This document shows positions 21,702 to 32,953 of a stretch of DNA of 64,000 nucleotides, in pieces (position 1 is the stretch's first letter; each line of letters starts with the position of its first letter). Below the pieces are notes generated by a model, which worked only from the letters and a program-made list of their open reading frames with translations, was not told the DNA's origin and did not search any database. Made by a program: the position numbers and the translations under genes. This stretch comes from Anisus vortex (taxonomy: Eukaryota > Mollusca > Gastropoda > Planorbidae), in contig OX421507.1 of assembly GCA_949126835.1 (NCBI GenBank), positions 25,418,822 to 25,482,821 of the forward strand. The letters run 5' to 3'.

Positions 21702-22322
21702 TGTTATGGACCTCTTTATGATGACTATTATTACGACTCGTTAAATCGGATTCAATGAATATAGTTGTATCTTTATTAGAAGTCTCTAGATTCTGCTAAT
21801 CTGTAGCCCAAGCTAGGGGTTCCTTGACTGACAGGTCTATGCAGTAATGTAGTTATATTCGTGATAATTATCTTCAACACATTTCTCAACAATGATAGAT
21901 CAAACAACTCCAGTTGTTGAATAAACAATTTTATTTAAATTGTAGACTCAATATAAACGATCAATAAACTTCATCAACTGGTGGCAACATAAGTATCAAT
22001 AAAATGGCATTATATGTACATGTATGAATATAGCGACTTCACTCTACAAACGTTTAAACTGAACTGACTTTAAGGAGGTCGGGACTTTACAAAGAAAACG
22101 ATCATCGAAGATTCTACAGGGTCTTAATACGCATTTTAACCTCTTTCTCTATAATTACTACGATCCAGAATTATCCCCCAATTTCCACGGGATTTGAACG
22201 AATTATTTTATTTAAACTGCCCTCAGGGCATAAAGGTCAAACCTTGGTCGCTTTGGACTCTGATACGCACTTGTTAAGAGGTCAATGCCTTACTACGTCA
22301 TTCATTTATGACCGATATTCGT

Positions 22323-22326
<4 letters not shown>
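21702..22326 (-). repeat. 5' LTR of the 15980-22326 element
   Basis: It is 625 bp, identical by eye to the copy at 15980-16604, and bounded outside by the TA tract. Confidence 0.92.

Positions 22327-22380
<54 letters not shown>
22327..22380. repeat. (TA)n microsatellite
   Basis: This is a pure at/ta tract between two LTR structures. It is continuous with the TA tract before 15980 once the LTR element is removed. The duplicate is at about 55258-55304. Confidence 0.95.
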
Positions 22381-22384
<4 letters not shown>

Positions 22385-24121
22385 AGACTGGAGCTCTCTC
22401 ACTTCAGTACTTTTGGCGGTTGTCTAGGAATGATTCTTATTTCCTCAACGGGAACCTATGTCTCTCTGTCATGATGTCATGCATAATGTTGCGAGTAATT
22501 AATTAGTACACAATTATATAATTTATTAGTGAGCAACTGATGTACTGCCTTTGTTCCCCTGACTGACTGACCGTAGTGACCAGAGGCCCCACCCTGAACG
22601 ACACCAGTACCCACTCCTTTTCCGCCTATGACACGTATTCTCACACCACATTGTCAAGATCACCTGACCGTTGACGTCAGCAGTGAACTTTGATTTTTAT
22701 TGGCAAAGTGGGCGGGCCTTCTGCCTTAGTCCCGCTTCTCTGACTCTCTGACAATATACTTAATCTGCAGTCTACCTTAGTCTACATTAGTCTACCTAGG
22801 TCTAGCTCTCGACGAGATACCTATACACGTCTTGATAGTTTTTTCAAGTTGTCAACGACGCTGCCACGCCTTTTATACTCTGGCATTCTAGAGTCCTTCT
22901 AAGAATTGGAGTTACTTTCGACAAGAGTCTAGGCAGTCTTCTGCGGCTCCGACACGAGACCGATGACTGTGCACGTCTTGACGGTACTAACTAGTTGTCA
23001 ACGACTTGACATCGCCATTTAGACTCCATAAGTTCGACTATTAAACATTCCGGGACTAGGATTAACGTGTATTCTTCCATACTTCTAGCTGTGATTTAGG
23101 TTGCCAAACGTGTTTTATTGTAGCGGTTTAGATTCAACAGTACTCTGTCATAGGAATTGTATATCGATTTATCAGACATTGTAGTCGCGCTCACCTAAGT
23201 GACGCCGTTGAGATACTGAATTCAGATCAATAAACGTGTGCCTGTTGGCTCACGCGTAAACCAGCTTACTGTGTGAAGTAATTACTTACCTGTTTGTGTA
23301 TGTCCAATATGATGTTTGGATAACCTGTTTTAACAAATATAAATATCGAACGAATAATACACCATTCATTGAGTCAGTTCGGCTATCATCCTCCATTGAC
23401 CAACAAGCCAACAACGGTTGACGGGTAAAAGCACCACTGGCTGGCGACTTCACACTCTGCTGGCCACGCAATCCCTATTCGCATTGACGCACTCTCTGAC
23501 GATAGAATTAATTTTGCAGCGTTTCTTCAAGAAAATTATATTCAAGCAACTGCATTCAAAACAAGACAAACTCATTGGCTTATAAATGTAATGTAGAAAC
23601 TTTTATTCAACAAATAAAATTGTGCAATTTCATGGAGTACAAATAGAGCAATATTAATGTGACTTATCAAGTCGGAAGGTAAGCTATCGTCTCTCCGCAG
23701 GTTTAGGCTCGAGACTATTTTATATTCCCCGGCCAAAAACTCCAAGCGCGGGAATGTGACGTCACAGTCCCCCTTGCCTCTATCCAATGGAAAGCATGCA
23801 TTTAATAGGCAGCTCAATTCTCATAATAATTATTAATAAACTTCGCGGGCTAAACTAAGCTTCCTATTGGCTGTAATAGCAGACAATATCTAGGAATAAT
23901 CCAGTTACAGCTGGTTTATGAAGGAATCGTCGTTTCAACGATCTTAACTCTGTCCTTCGTGTCAAGACGAAAGAAAACTAGTTTTTTGCAAAAGTTAATG
24001 TAGGAGAAAATAAACATTCGCGTCATAACACTGACAGTATTTAAGTAGGAACATTATGTTGAGGGTAAAGATTGATAGATGGGTGGTTCAAATAATTAGT
24101 GTTATACGCTGTCACGTAACA
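22381..24121 (-). mobile_element. Long solo LTR related to the 38915-46988 element
   Basis: It begins TGTTAGACTGG and ends CACGTAACA, with atat on both sides, fitting an LTR left by recombination. It shares tcttttggcggttg-like sequence near its left end and a CRE-plus-TATA promoter layout with the 590-bp LTRs at 38915 and 46399. At 1741 bp it is about three times longer. Part of the extra length is an internal tandem duplication: cgtcttgatag...agttgtcaacgacg near 22830-22860 and cgtcttgacgg...agttgtcaacgac near 22975-23005. A short minus-strand frame (23286-23471, 61 residues) is retained in copy 2, but no function is suggested. Confidence 0.65.
23716..23764 (-). promoter_or_regulatory. CRE plus TATA promoter in the solo LTR
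   Basis: Reading the minus strand, a perfect TGACGTCA palindrome (23757-23764) lies upstream of GCGC and then ATATAAAATAG (about 23718-23728). The same order and spacing occur in the LTRs of the 38915-46988 element. TGACGTCA is the CREB/ATF binding consensus. A second TGACGTCA is at 22672-22679 and is lost in copy 2. Confidence 0.55.
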
Positions 24122-24144
24122 ATATATATATATAGTACCAGGTG

Positions 24145-24162
24145 ACCGATCATTCGATCGGT
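24145..24162 (-). other. Helitron 3' terminal hairpin
   Basis: ACCGATC and GATCGGT are perfect 7-base arms around a 4-base loop. On the minus strand they are followed by CACCTGG, a CTRR-type end, then TA. This is the classical Helitron 3' layout. The shared GTAC beyond CTGG in the other copies leaves the exact end uncertain. Confidence 0.6.
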
Positions 24163-25504
24163 GGGCTTGTATTTATCTAAACATAATTTGAATGATCGGT
24201 GGGCTTGTATTTAAACATAATTTACACGTAATAAAACGGTGCATACATTCCACTAAAATATTTATTACCTGGTATGGGACCATATTTGTCAATTGATTTT
24301 CCTGTAGTAGGAGACCTATATGCCTATATAGAAAGGGCTAGTCTCCTTAACAGTTAGCCATGTGTATGATGGAGGGCCCCTAGCAAATGACACACTATCT
24401 GTTAAAAACTACCTGTACCTAAAATATTTCCTTTAAATGCATTTGTTAATAAAATGAAAAAAAAAATGTCATTAACAAATAAAATTTGAATGCCCTGATC
24501 TTTTACATAGGTCAGGTTGTTTTTTAATCAAGCTTTCAGCTAGTATTGTAGTTACAATGGCAATATAGCTGATTTTCAGCTAGTCCCAATTATTTATTGT
24601 CACGTTACCCTCACCCCCACCCGGCAATAAATAAACCACTTAAAACTTAAAGTACATTTTGATACTTTTAAGAAATGAAGTCCTTTTTGATACTTTTGAG
24701 AAATGAACAAAGGACATCCTACTTGTAATTTTTATGAGCAAGAAGGTTTTAACGAGTATCAGACAATAATGAACAAAGAAAGAAATGAATCTAAACTCTG
24801 AATAAATGATGATAGATATTTAATTAGTAATAATTAATATTAAAAATAATATTAGTATGTCATTTATTTATTAATGTATATTTATTATCATATTTAATTA
24901 ATGATTAGATAAATTACGAAAAATATTAAAATGACCAATTACTAAATATTAACATCAAACAGATTATAATAAATTATCAACCCTACATTATCAAAAAGAC
25001 ATTTTTTTTACAAATATACTTAGCAGCCCCACCCCACCTTGTCACTTCAGTGGAAAGATACAGTTTTTAAATATGAATATGATTATGACTTCAAAATGAC
25101 ACAGATCAATCCATTACTACAAACCTTCAGCCAAGTAAAAGTACATTTAATATTAATTTCTCAATTTAAATTGCCTTTTTTTGAATTATTAAACTTTACA
25201 CTAAAAAAAAAATTATGAAACTTTTATGTTTAAAAATTGACAATACTGATGAAATCAAGTTATAAATAATAGAAACATAAAGACATTGTATTTAAATGAT
25301 ATAGGTTTTGTATTTGCCACATTTTGTTTGAGATACTCACATTGAAAATATTTTTCTTCATGAATTATAAACAATAGATCATGAACTTAGAAGTGTTGAA
25401 AAAGCTGGACAGCTATTGCAGGACAGACATTAGGTAAAAAACAAGTAAACATGTAAAAATACATAATAAAAGTTCAGTCATCTTTATACAATTCAATAAC
25501 AATA

Positions 25505-25703
25505 ACTCACGCAATACTAGGTGATTGTGTGGCCAGTACTATGCACAGCCACCTTTACTTTACCCCAACTGATGTTAGGTACCCATCAAAGCTGGGTAGA
25601 CTCAGGGACACCCTCAAGTCCTGGGAAAAAACCCTAGCCTCCATCAGGATTCGAACCCAGGACCTTCGAATCGCCACTCGAATGCGCTGTCGCTCGGCTA
25701 TAT
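25505..25703 (-). mobile_element. tRNA-headed SINE, best-preserved copy
   Basis: On the minus strand the element starts TAGCCGAGCGAC (box A) and contains GGTTCGAATCC (box B) about 40 bases later, the internal RNA polymerase III promoter of a tRNA. A body with blocks shared by six other copies in the window follows. No coding capacity. It lies within Helitron DNA and is duplicated at 58680-58873. Confidence 0.8.
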
Positions 25704-25845
25704 TTTTTAAAGAAGATGTATGGTATTATTTGTCAAAAATATTTTTTGACAAAATAACACATAAAGATCTAAACTTCTTTTTAAATATGGAATAAAAAAA
25801 TGTGTGCATTTAATGTTATAAATTTTTATAAAACAAAAGTAGTTG

Positions 25846-27340
25846 AAGACCACAGGGGAAAAAGGGCACATGTCACATTTTCTAATTATTTGAGTTATGT
25901 CCCTTACTATGTAAACATAAGCCCAAAGGTTAGCAAAATAGTAAAATCCAACTCAAAAAAGGCCTATGTAACGCTACAGAAACACCCAAAGAATAAGCAT
26001 ACAGGGGAAAAAGGGCACAAGTCCAGACTGTAAAAGGGAAAAAAGGCCTATGTCACAAACAACAATTCCTAGGCAGGTCATGTGACTAGCTTCAACCAAT
26101 CCACAACCTCCATTTTGTAAACAACACACCTCCACTAACTCCACTACTCAAAATGGCAGATCAAGACACTCCATGCGTTACTAATAAGCCCAAAAAACGT
26201 CGATCATCTGGCAGAAAAAAAGATCAGTTGAAGAAAGTACGTCTTTCAAGTCATCAAACAGGAGAAGACTGTAAGTGCAAACGATTTAAATGTTTTGAGG
26301 CCACAACAAGAGAAGAGAGAGAGACCGCCTCATTACTGCTTTTAATGAGCTTCAAAACAAAGACGATCAATACGCTTTTCTGTCTACACTATTGGTGTGC
26401 TAAATGTTGCAAGAAGAAGACCAAAAACAGATGGCACAGATCCAAAACCAAAAGTCAAATCCTACAGTTACAAGATCAAGGTTCAACGGGATGACAAAGT
26501 TGAAGAAGTAGATGTCTGTGTCAAGGGATTTATTGCCGTTTTTGGAATCAGTCACAAGCGAGTTAGGACATTACAGACAGCACTGAAAGAAACTGGTAAG
26601 CAATCTAGATTATTAGATCTATAATTATTATTAAATTGTCAATTTTGTTGTTGTTATTCTCATTCTGATTATAATCATGTTTATTATTATTATTATAAGT
26701 AGTAGTAGTAGTAGTGGGAGTAAGAGTAATATATTGTAATGATACAGACAGGCTTTTCTTATTATTATACTTATAGCCTATGTTTACACAACCCGCTGGT
26801 GAATCTAGGCACCGCGAGATATTATGACAGGCTGACAGCAAGCTACGAGTTGCTGACATGAATGTCCTCCGCCCCCCCCTCCCACCCCCAGTAATATCAG
26901 TTTGAGCAAGAGGAAAAATAAAACACACAACGGTTAGGGGAATTTTAGTGGAGTTTTGCTAATCCCTAATGAATTTCTGTTAGCGCTAACGCTAATCCCT
27001 AACTATTTGTAATGGATTAGCGAAAGTTAGTTATGCTAACAGCAGCTAATCCTCATAACCCAAAATAGTAGTATGCTAATGTTAGTGCTTTTTGTAGTTT
27101 TACTGTTGTTGTTGCTCTGAATTTTTTTTTGTCTGTGGTCTCACAATTCTGGTCCTTTGTGTTTCTTACAGGATTCCCACCAAAAGACAAGCGAGGGAAG
27201 CACAGCAACCATGCCCGAAAGCTGAAAGCAGATATGAGAGAGCTTGTGACAATCTTCCTCATGATAGCAGCATGCCAAACAACCTCCATGTGGAACAATC
27301 AGATTTGGAAGAGGAGTCGTAGCCTTATTTCATCAAAATA

Positions 27341-27375
<35 letters not shown>

Positions 27376-27858
27376 ACACACTGTCAATAGTCTATTATTT
27401 TTGTTGTAATAAACAAGTTAAAAAAAACTGCTATGGTATGCTGTGTCAATATTTGAATAATCAATCGTACAGGCATCAAAAATAACAAAATCAACTTCAG
27501 TTCCATCATAACTAGTAATTTACCACAGCAAAATAGGAATTATAATCCATTTTACATTGACTGAGTACATTACAATTCAGCTTGTAGAAGAATATCTCAA
27601 GTGAGGGGTCTGTAAAGGGGAAAAAAGGCACATGTCCATGACCCCCCCTGGTGGTTTAAATCCTCCATATTTAATTAAATTATACAATCTGGACAGAGGA
27701 CTTCTCCTGAATACAAAAGAAGTGATATATCTTTAAGACAAAACACTTAGTGTCCCAAGAAATACAGTAAGAACAAACATAGCGACTTTCAAAGACAAAA
27801 TTTCATTTATCTCAAAAGTGGAAATGTGTGACATGTGTTTTTTTCCCCTGTAGTCTTC
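25846..27858 (+). mobile_element. DNA transposon with about 30-bp TIRs, unrecognised family
   Basis: The empty site in copy 2 (about 58997) defines a 2.0 kb insert flanked by agttg on both sides. The ends are inverted: GAAGACCACAGGGGAAAAA on the left and GAAGACTACAGGGGAAAAA (reverse strand) on the right, followed by CACATGTCACA in both. The target duplication is 4-5 bp because the boundary G is ambiguous. Repeats of ggggaaaaa-rggc-catgtc occur again inside at about 26004, 26035 and 27615. It carries a broken two-exon gene. Confidence 0.8.
26153..27330 (+). pseudogene. Broken transposon-encoded protein with Cys-rich N-terminus
   Basis: Exon 1 starts with MADQDTPCVTNKPKKRRSSG, a basic region, then DCKCKRFKCFEATTREER with a CxCxxxxC pattern. 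Frames then shift twice: NELQNKDDQYAFLSTLL in one frame, VARRRPKTDG and FIAVFGISHKRVRTLQTALK in the next. A gtaagc donor at about 26597 and a tttcttacag acceptor at about 27171 join in phase to PPKDKRGKHSNHARK. The layout resembles the N-terminal part of widespread invertebrate transposon proteins with RRRP...ISxxRVxxL motifs, but I cannot name the family. No DDE catalytic core is present, so it is non-autonomous. Confidence 0.6.
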
Positions 27859-28035
27859 AGTTGTCATTGACAAAGTAAAAAAGTATATGTGAACATACAA
27901 AATACAAAAAGTATGTTACTACAACAAGCTTGGAAAAATGGTTTGGTTAATGATCTAATTGTAACAGACGCTTATAATAATTTATATATAAGGTAAAACA
28001 TTAATGAAAAACAATAATAGTATTATCATCAAGTA

Positions 28036-28097
28036 CCAGGTGACCGATCATTCGATCGGTAATAAAGAGCAGGCGCTTGTACCTTAACATCATGTGT
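28036..28097 (-). mobile_element. Second Helitron-type 3' end
   Basis: The block gtaccaggtgaccgatcatt and the same 7-bp hairpin (28043-28060) recur here. The flanking sequence beyond the hairpin is only distantly similar to the 24138 end (cttgta, taaaac, gtgcatacatt). It sits exactly where the duplicated homology stops. Confidence 0.55.
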
Positions 28098-28384
28098 ATG
28101 TAAAACAACAGTGCATACATTTTAAAAATACTTCTTTACCAGACCAATAAATTGTATTTGTCTTTTTTCTTTTTTCTACTATGAATAACATGGACTTTAA
28201 ATTCTAACAGTCGAAGCAGATTTTTATTTGTGCAGTCTAATATCTAAATTTTGCCCGATAACCCCCCCCCCCCCCAAAAAAAAAAACAAACAACAGCTTA
28301 ATCTCATTTTAAACCAAAAAAAAACATGTAGGCTAGAGTTGTCAGTTTTAAATCCAACAGAAATATATGTCATTAAATCGCCAG

Positions 28385-28975
28385 GCTACAACGAATACAT
28401 AAAAGTACTGCGCGATTGTTTATGTGCAAGTCTAAAAGAGACTCGGGAACTGCCCTTCTACGCTCGCTCCACTGGCTCCCCGTGAAAGCCAGAATTGAGT
28501 ATAAAGTGGCGCTACTTTGCCATCAGTGCATTTTTAATAACGAGTTTCCGTCCTATCTCAAGGCACTAATCAGACCTTATGTCCCGCAAAGAACACTTCG
28601 TTCTGCAAACTCATTGCTTCTGGAAGAGCCCCGTTTCTCTCTGACGACCGTTGGCCTTAGAGCCTTCTCAGTATCCGGTCCAAAGGTGTGGAATCAAACT
28701 CCCATTCAACTGATGCGAACAAGTTCTACTGTTACTTTCAAAAAGAACTTAAAAACTCATTATTTCAATATTTACCTTCGATAACATTTAACATGCTTTA
28801 GAAACTTACTGTCTTATTTATGGGTTGGGTCGGTTAATGCTACATTTATTTGTTTTGTCTTTTTTGTAATCATCAATTTAGCTCTGTCACCTGGCCTAGG
28901 GTAATATCCGTATTCTTAGTTGTATGTTAAACGCGCTCTGAGCTTACATTATGTTTGTTGGCAGCGCTATACAAA

Positions 28976-29006
<31 letters not shown>

Positions 29007-29012
29007 TAAAAG
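28385..29012 (+). mobile_element. CR1/L2-like LINE 3' end
   Basis: A frame at 28416-28784 reads RSLHWLPVKARIEYKVALLC, PSYLKALIRPYVPQRTLRS, VGLRAFSVSGPKVWNQTPIQ and FKKNLKTHYF. This is the standard C-terminus of CR1/L2-type reverse transcriptase proteins. The 3' UTR ends gcgctatacaaat followed by (ATT)n at 28976-29012, a typical tail. 5'-truncated, no reverse transcriptase core. Confidence 0.8.
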
Positions 29013-29068
29013 ACTGAAAATGAAAAGTTTAAATTTAAAATATCGTGAATTACGTTACAATTTTTAGT

Positions 29069-29420
29069 TCTTCTACCCCTTCCCTTATTGGTGTACGCTC
29101 GTTTGAATCTGTGGCGCCTTCACTGTGGAACGGCTTACCTGAGACACTGAAAAACTCTGTGTCAAAAAAAGGCATTCAAGAAGAATTTGAAGACATTTCT
29201 TTTCAACTAAATTGATCAAATACACATCCATCAGCAAAAAACTTGTTTAAAACTATTTTAAAATGTTATTGTCGTTTCGTGCCTCCATCGGCCGAAACCT
29301 TGTTTAAAACTATTTTAGAGTGTTATTGTCGTTTCGATTTTGTGAGCGCGCTGAGCATGCTTTTATTAGCATAGAGTGAGGCGCTATATAAATGACCAAT
29401 TAATTAATTAATTAATTAAC
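29069..29420 (+). mobile_element. Second LINE 3' end with (TTAA)n tail
   Basis: The piece translates as FESVAPSLWNGLPETLKNS with a shifted KKNLKTFLF, then ends gcgctatataaatgacc and an attaatta microsatellite. It is the terminal part of a CR1/L2-like family different from the one just upstream. An internal repeat of aaaccttgtttaaaactattttag occurs near 29240-29320. Confidence 0.75.
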
Positions 29421-29809
29421 TTTAACAACTGTCAAACTTTCCTATAACATTATGTCAATTTTTTCAACTCCCTCCCTCAACCCATTCAAGCTAACAATGA
29501 GTTACGGCCGGCAAATATGTTTGATAGGAATTAAAAAGGTCTACGAATAAATGTAAATCGGGTAAAAAAATTATTTTTTTTTTTGGTTTAAAATGAGATT
29601 AAGCTGTTGTTTTTTTTTTTTTTTGGGGGGGGGGGGGGTTATCGGGCAAAATTTAGATATTAGACTGCACAAATAAAAATCTGCTTCGACTGTTAGAATT
29701 TAAAGTCCATGTTATTCATAGTAGAAAAAAGAAAAAAGACAAATACAATTTATTGGTCTGGTAAAGAAGTATTTTTAAAATGTATTTCATTTGTTATTGT
29801 TTTACATGT

Positions 29810-32029
29810 TGAATAGAAAATTTAATTCTAAGTTTGCTTCCAAAGCAACAATAAATAAATAAATAGCAAATAAACAAAAACAACACAACATAGGTCTGCG
29901 AATTAATGTTTGTCGTAAAAAAATATATCAAACAATCATAAAAAAAAAAAAAAAAGTACTGTCGAATGTTCTTTATCAATGAATAGAACAAAATATATTC
30001 ATGTTTTAATTTGCGTCGTAATTTATAGCGGGCGATTTTGTAATTGTTATAATGGGTGATGAGTAATGATTTTAACGGGTAATTCATGTTGTAGCGGGCA
30101 AATAAAAAATTACCTCACGTTTAAATTCGTGTCGTAGGTCATGCGGGCAATCTCATTATAACTTCCTGAGTAGTTAGAGTGTATGTAAACATAACTTTTA
30201 GCCGGTTCGGAGGACCGGGCACCTAACGGCTTGTAATTATATAAGTCGAACGTTTATTGCCTGTATCAACGTGGTTATTTTACATAGTCACACTTACATA
30301 TAGGAATAATAAGGTGTCCACAACACATCAATTATATCAAAGCACATAAACGTCAATACATGGAAAAGAATAATGTATAAGCACAACTTCACAGTACAGT
30401 AAATCCAAGCGAACAATTTAATCAAAATATCCAATATGGAATAACGTCATGTAGCATCTTAAGAAGACGTATCCAGTCCATAATAACATAAAACACGCCC
30501 CTTATATCTGTCCACTGGTAAGTCTAAAATGGTGACCCAGTGCAAAACGTCAACCAATGGTTAAAAGTCTACACAAAAGTCAGTCCAACCATTGGTCAAG
30601 GGGCGTGGCCAGTGTCAAAAAGGATTAGTCCTAACACCTGGGTCAACCAGATACGATAGAAGGGGGAGAATGGGTCTGTCACCACATTTACTATTTTCTA
30701 CAACTTTGTACATCTCGTGTTTTATACAAAGGACCCTAAACGACATGGCATGTGACTCGCAAGAACGAACAAAAGGCCCAAATTGTAACACGACCTAGGC
30801 GACGGACGAAAAGACCATCGGCGCCCTTCCTAGTTACAAACAATAGACGATAAGGGTGGGGTAAAAAGGGTGCAGGCGACGATAAAGTCAGATTATCTAT
30901 GTACGCCATGGCCTGGCCAAGGGGTTGACAGAGAGGGGTCGGGGTGTGGAGGAGGGGGGATAAGGGAAAAGATTTCTTCTAAGCACGCACCTTATAATTA
31001 AGCTTATGTGTAACTCATTAAAATGCACTAAACTTTGCATAAGAATTTTCACATCATGACAATGCTGTCGCTCGTAAAATGCGATTTAAGACATAAAATT
31101 AAGTTAATAGTGTGCAATTTTTTCATAGAATGTAAAGCAGATATACTGATCTATCTAATTATTTTCTTTAGTTGTCTGCTTTTAGATTTTTTTGCGCTCG
31201 AAACAAATTTATGTTGTGAGTTTGATAAAAATGCGGAAAAAAAGTCAAGTCTGAAAATGAAATAAATTTTTTAAATGAAAATGATAAAAATTGACTTAAG
31301 ATTTAACATAACTTTGTTAATTAATGTTAGTAGAAGGCATAAACATAGATATTTAGTTTAAAACAATAATAATAATTACACAGAGGTGTTAAAACCAACT
31401 GTCCTTTTTTAAGGACGCCAGCAACAAATGATACCGTGACTTTAAATTAAGTTTTTTATAGTTTTCTTTGCTAAAACAAGAAAAACGTTATTTTTGGGGA
31501 TTTTTTAAAAATATATTATGGAGTCTTTAATAATTGAAGATAGTTGAGTAGGATTAATATGTTGTTTGTCCATATTAACTAGTTTTAAAACCACATTGCC
31601 TATTTATATACATGAATATACATTATTATACTAATTCTAGTATATATCTATATTTTTTTCTCAACATATGTCACAAACTTTACTCAATTTAACATGCTAT
31701 TACTTAAATAGACCAATAATATTATATTATGCACTCAATATATTTATTCAGCCGCCAGCTAATGTAATGAAGAGGATGTAACTAAAGACATTCTAGTGAA
31801 TTTTTAGACTCTAGGTCTCTTACTTATCAACAATCAAATACAAATGATGTTGAATTTGAGATTAGACTATTCAGCTTTACAGATTGTTTGAGCACATTTG
31901 TGTTGACTAAATCCTAGAATACATCATACAACCGACAAAGACAGAGTTCTCCTTTTCTAAAGCTGACTACACTTTTTCTATTACAATAGGATCGACGCAA
32001 ACCTTTCTAGCTATCTTTGTCTTTTGCTG
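29810..32029. other. Spacer, no gene recognised
   Basis: This is AT-rich DNA with short frames lacking motifs. Features noted are agcgggcaa-type short repeats near 30030-30150, and a fragment at about 31397-31445 that is the inverted counterpart of the inside of the MITE at 32954-33288 (both hold ggcgtccttttttaag-type palindromic sequence). The 30480-30640 stretch has a repeated ccaatggtt/accattgg motif in inverted orientation. Confidence 0.4.
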
Positions 32030-32522
32030 GCTTCGATACATTGCCCAAAAGACAAACCCGACAAAAAGACAAAAAATGCCTATAAGTCTATCCGCTACCC
32101 AGATGACCAATATCATGCCCAAAAGAACAATTTGTTGCCAACAAAATCTGTTCGACGCCCTGAAGACCAATCCACTGCCCAGAAGACACATCAACAGCAC
32201 AAAATACAAATCTGATGCCCTAAAGACGAATGCGCTGTCCATAAAACCTATCCGTTACACATAAGACCAATCCAGTGCCCATAAGACCTATCTGATGCCC
32301 ATAAGATCAATATGAATGAAACAATGAATCTGCTGCCCAGAAGACCTATCTGCTACACAGAAGACTAATCTGGCACCCATAAGACCAAGAAAACTAATCT
32401 CTTGGCTTGAAGACCTATACGATGACCTGAAGACCTAGCCGATGCCCAGAATACAAATACGCTGCCCAGAATACCAATCCGCTGCCCTGAAGACCTATCT
32501 GATGTTCAGAATACCATTACGG
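32030..32522. repeat. Degenerate 20-bp minisatellite
   Basis: About two dozen imperfect units follow the pattern ctgatgcccataagaccaat, with variants such as cgctgcccagaagaccta. Both strands give short spurious frames. Confidence 0.75.
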
Positions 32523-32953
32523 AATAATATATGTACCATGCAGAATGATGAAAACAATACGAGGAGATGCCATCATAGAATATATTTCTTTGGACCTATA
32601 TAATGTAGGCCTATTAAAGGAAAGAAAATTAGATTTCGTTATAAGCAATGAGTGATATCAACTTCTGTTGGCTAAGCTGCCTATAGGCCCTATATACATA
32701 TGTATCTCTGACTAGGTGATCACGCCAAGTATCACAATATCTACAACATATTATGTAAAAAACACATATATATTAATATATAAAGCATACTTTAAAAAAA
32801 ATATTATTTATATAATTTGATATTATAAATTACATACACTCCTTTTGTAATGTTGATTAATGCATCGTAGGCCTATCTGTGGTCAGAGTCTATTCCTGCA
32901 TTTTTATTAGTATTTTAAATGATGTTATTGGTTTTCTTGGTTTGTTCAGTTAA
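32523..32953. other. Spacer, nothing recognised
   Basis: AT-rich, no reading frame of interest. It ends at the TTAA target of the MITE. Confidence 0.4.

Larger units (their letters stand above)
15980..22326 (-). mobile_element. Gmr1-like Ty3/gypsy LTR element, non-autonomous, complete with both LTRs
   Basis: Two 625-bp LTRs (15980-16604 and 21702-22326) look identical throughout, both TG...CA (TGTTATGG...CGTAACA). They are flanked by TA-tract DNA giving an atat target duplication. Read on the minus strand, the 5' LTR is at 21702-22326. It is followed by a primer-binding-like TGG-starting block, one long gag-protease ORF, 2.2 kb of non-coding DNA, and a G-rich polypurine tract next to the 3' LTR. 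Reverse transcriptase and RNase H are not found. The element is absent from duplication copy 2, so it is young. The Gmr1 assignment rests on the SCAN-like gag and integrase wording recalled for that group. Confidence 0.88.
3079..28035. repeat. Large direct segmental duplication, copy 1
   Basis: This interval is colinear with about 33293-59184. Anchors include the LINE block (3724/33950), the SINE (11040/36893), exon B (12133/38669), exon C (13290/53170), the LINE tail (13490/53390), the SINE tail (14915/54280), the simple repeat (15436/54787), the solo LTR (22381/55305) and the Helitron 3' end (24138/57313). Insertions unique to this copy are the LINE at 6137-10028, the MITE at 13883-14453, the LTR element at 15980-22326 and the DNA transposon at 25846-27858. 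The left break lies just after exon A. The right break coincides with a Helitron-type terminus. Confidence 0.85.
24138..28035 (-). mobile_element. Helitron 3' region (copy 1), interrupted by a DNA transposon
   Basis: 24138-25845 plus 27859-28035 is nearly identical to 57313-59184, the 3' portion of the large Helitron at the right of the window. The 3' end has a hairpin followed by CACCTGG. The Helitron was inserted before the segmental duplication, because both copies carry it next to the same solo LTR. The helicase end is missing here: homology stops at 28035, where a second Helitron-type end begins. A SINE (25505-25703) lies inside. Confidence 0.65.
28098..29809. repeat. Inverted repeat with 225-bp arms around LINE 3' ends
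   Basis: The left arm (28098-28324) and right arm (29572-29809) are near-perfect reverse complements. Both include the C14/A11 (or T/G) homopolymer block and aattttgcccgataa-type sequence. The 1.25 kb spacer holds two LINE tails. The structure would fold as a long stem-loop. Confidence 0.85.

Noticed and set aside
23286..23471. A 61-residue minus-strand frame conserved exactly at 56461-56646.
   Set aside because: The surrounding DNA is equally conserved, so the frame shows no special constraint; it lies in a solo LTR.
25640..25703. A possible tRNA gene on the minus strand.
   Set aside because: Boxes A and B are present but the acceptor stem does not close, and the sequence continues into a repeated SINE body.
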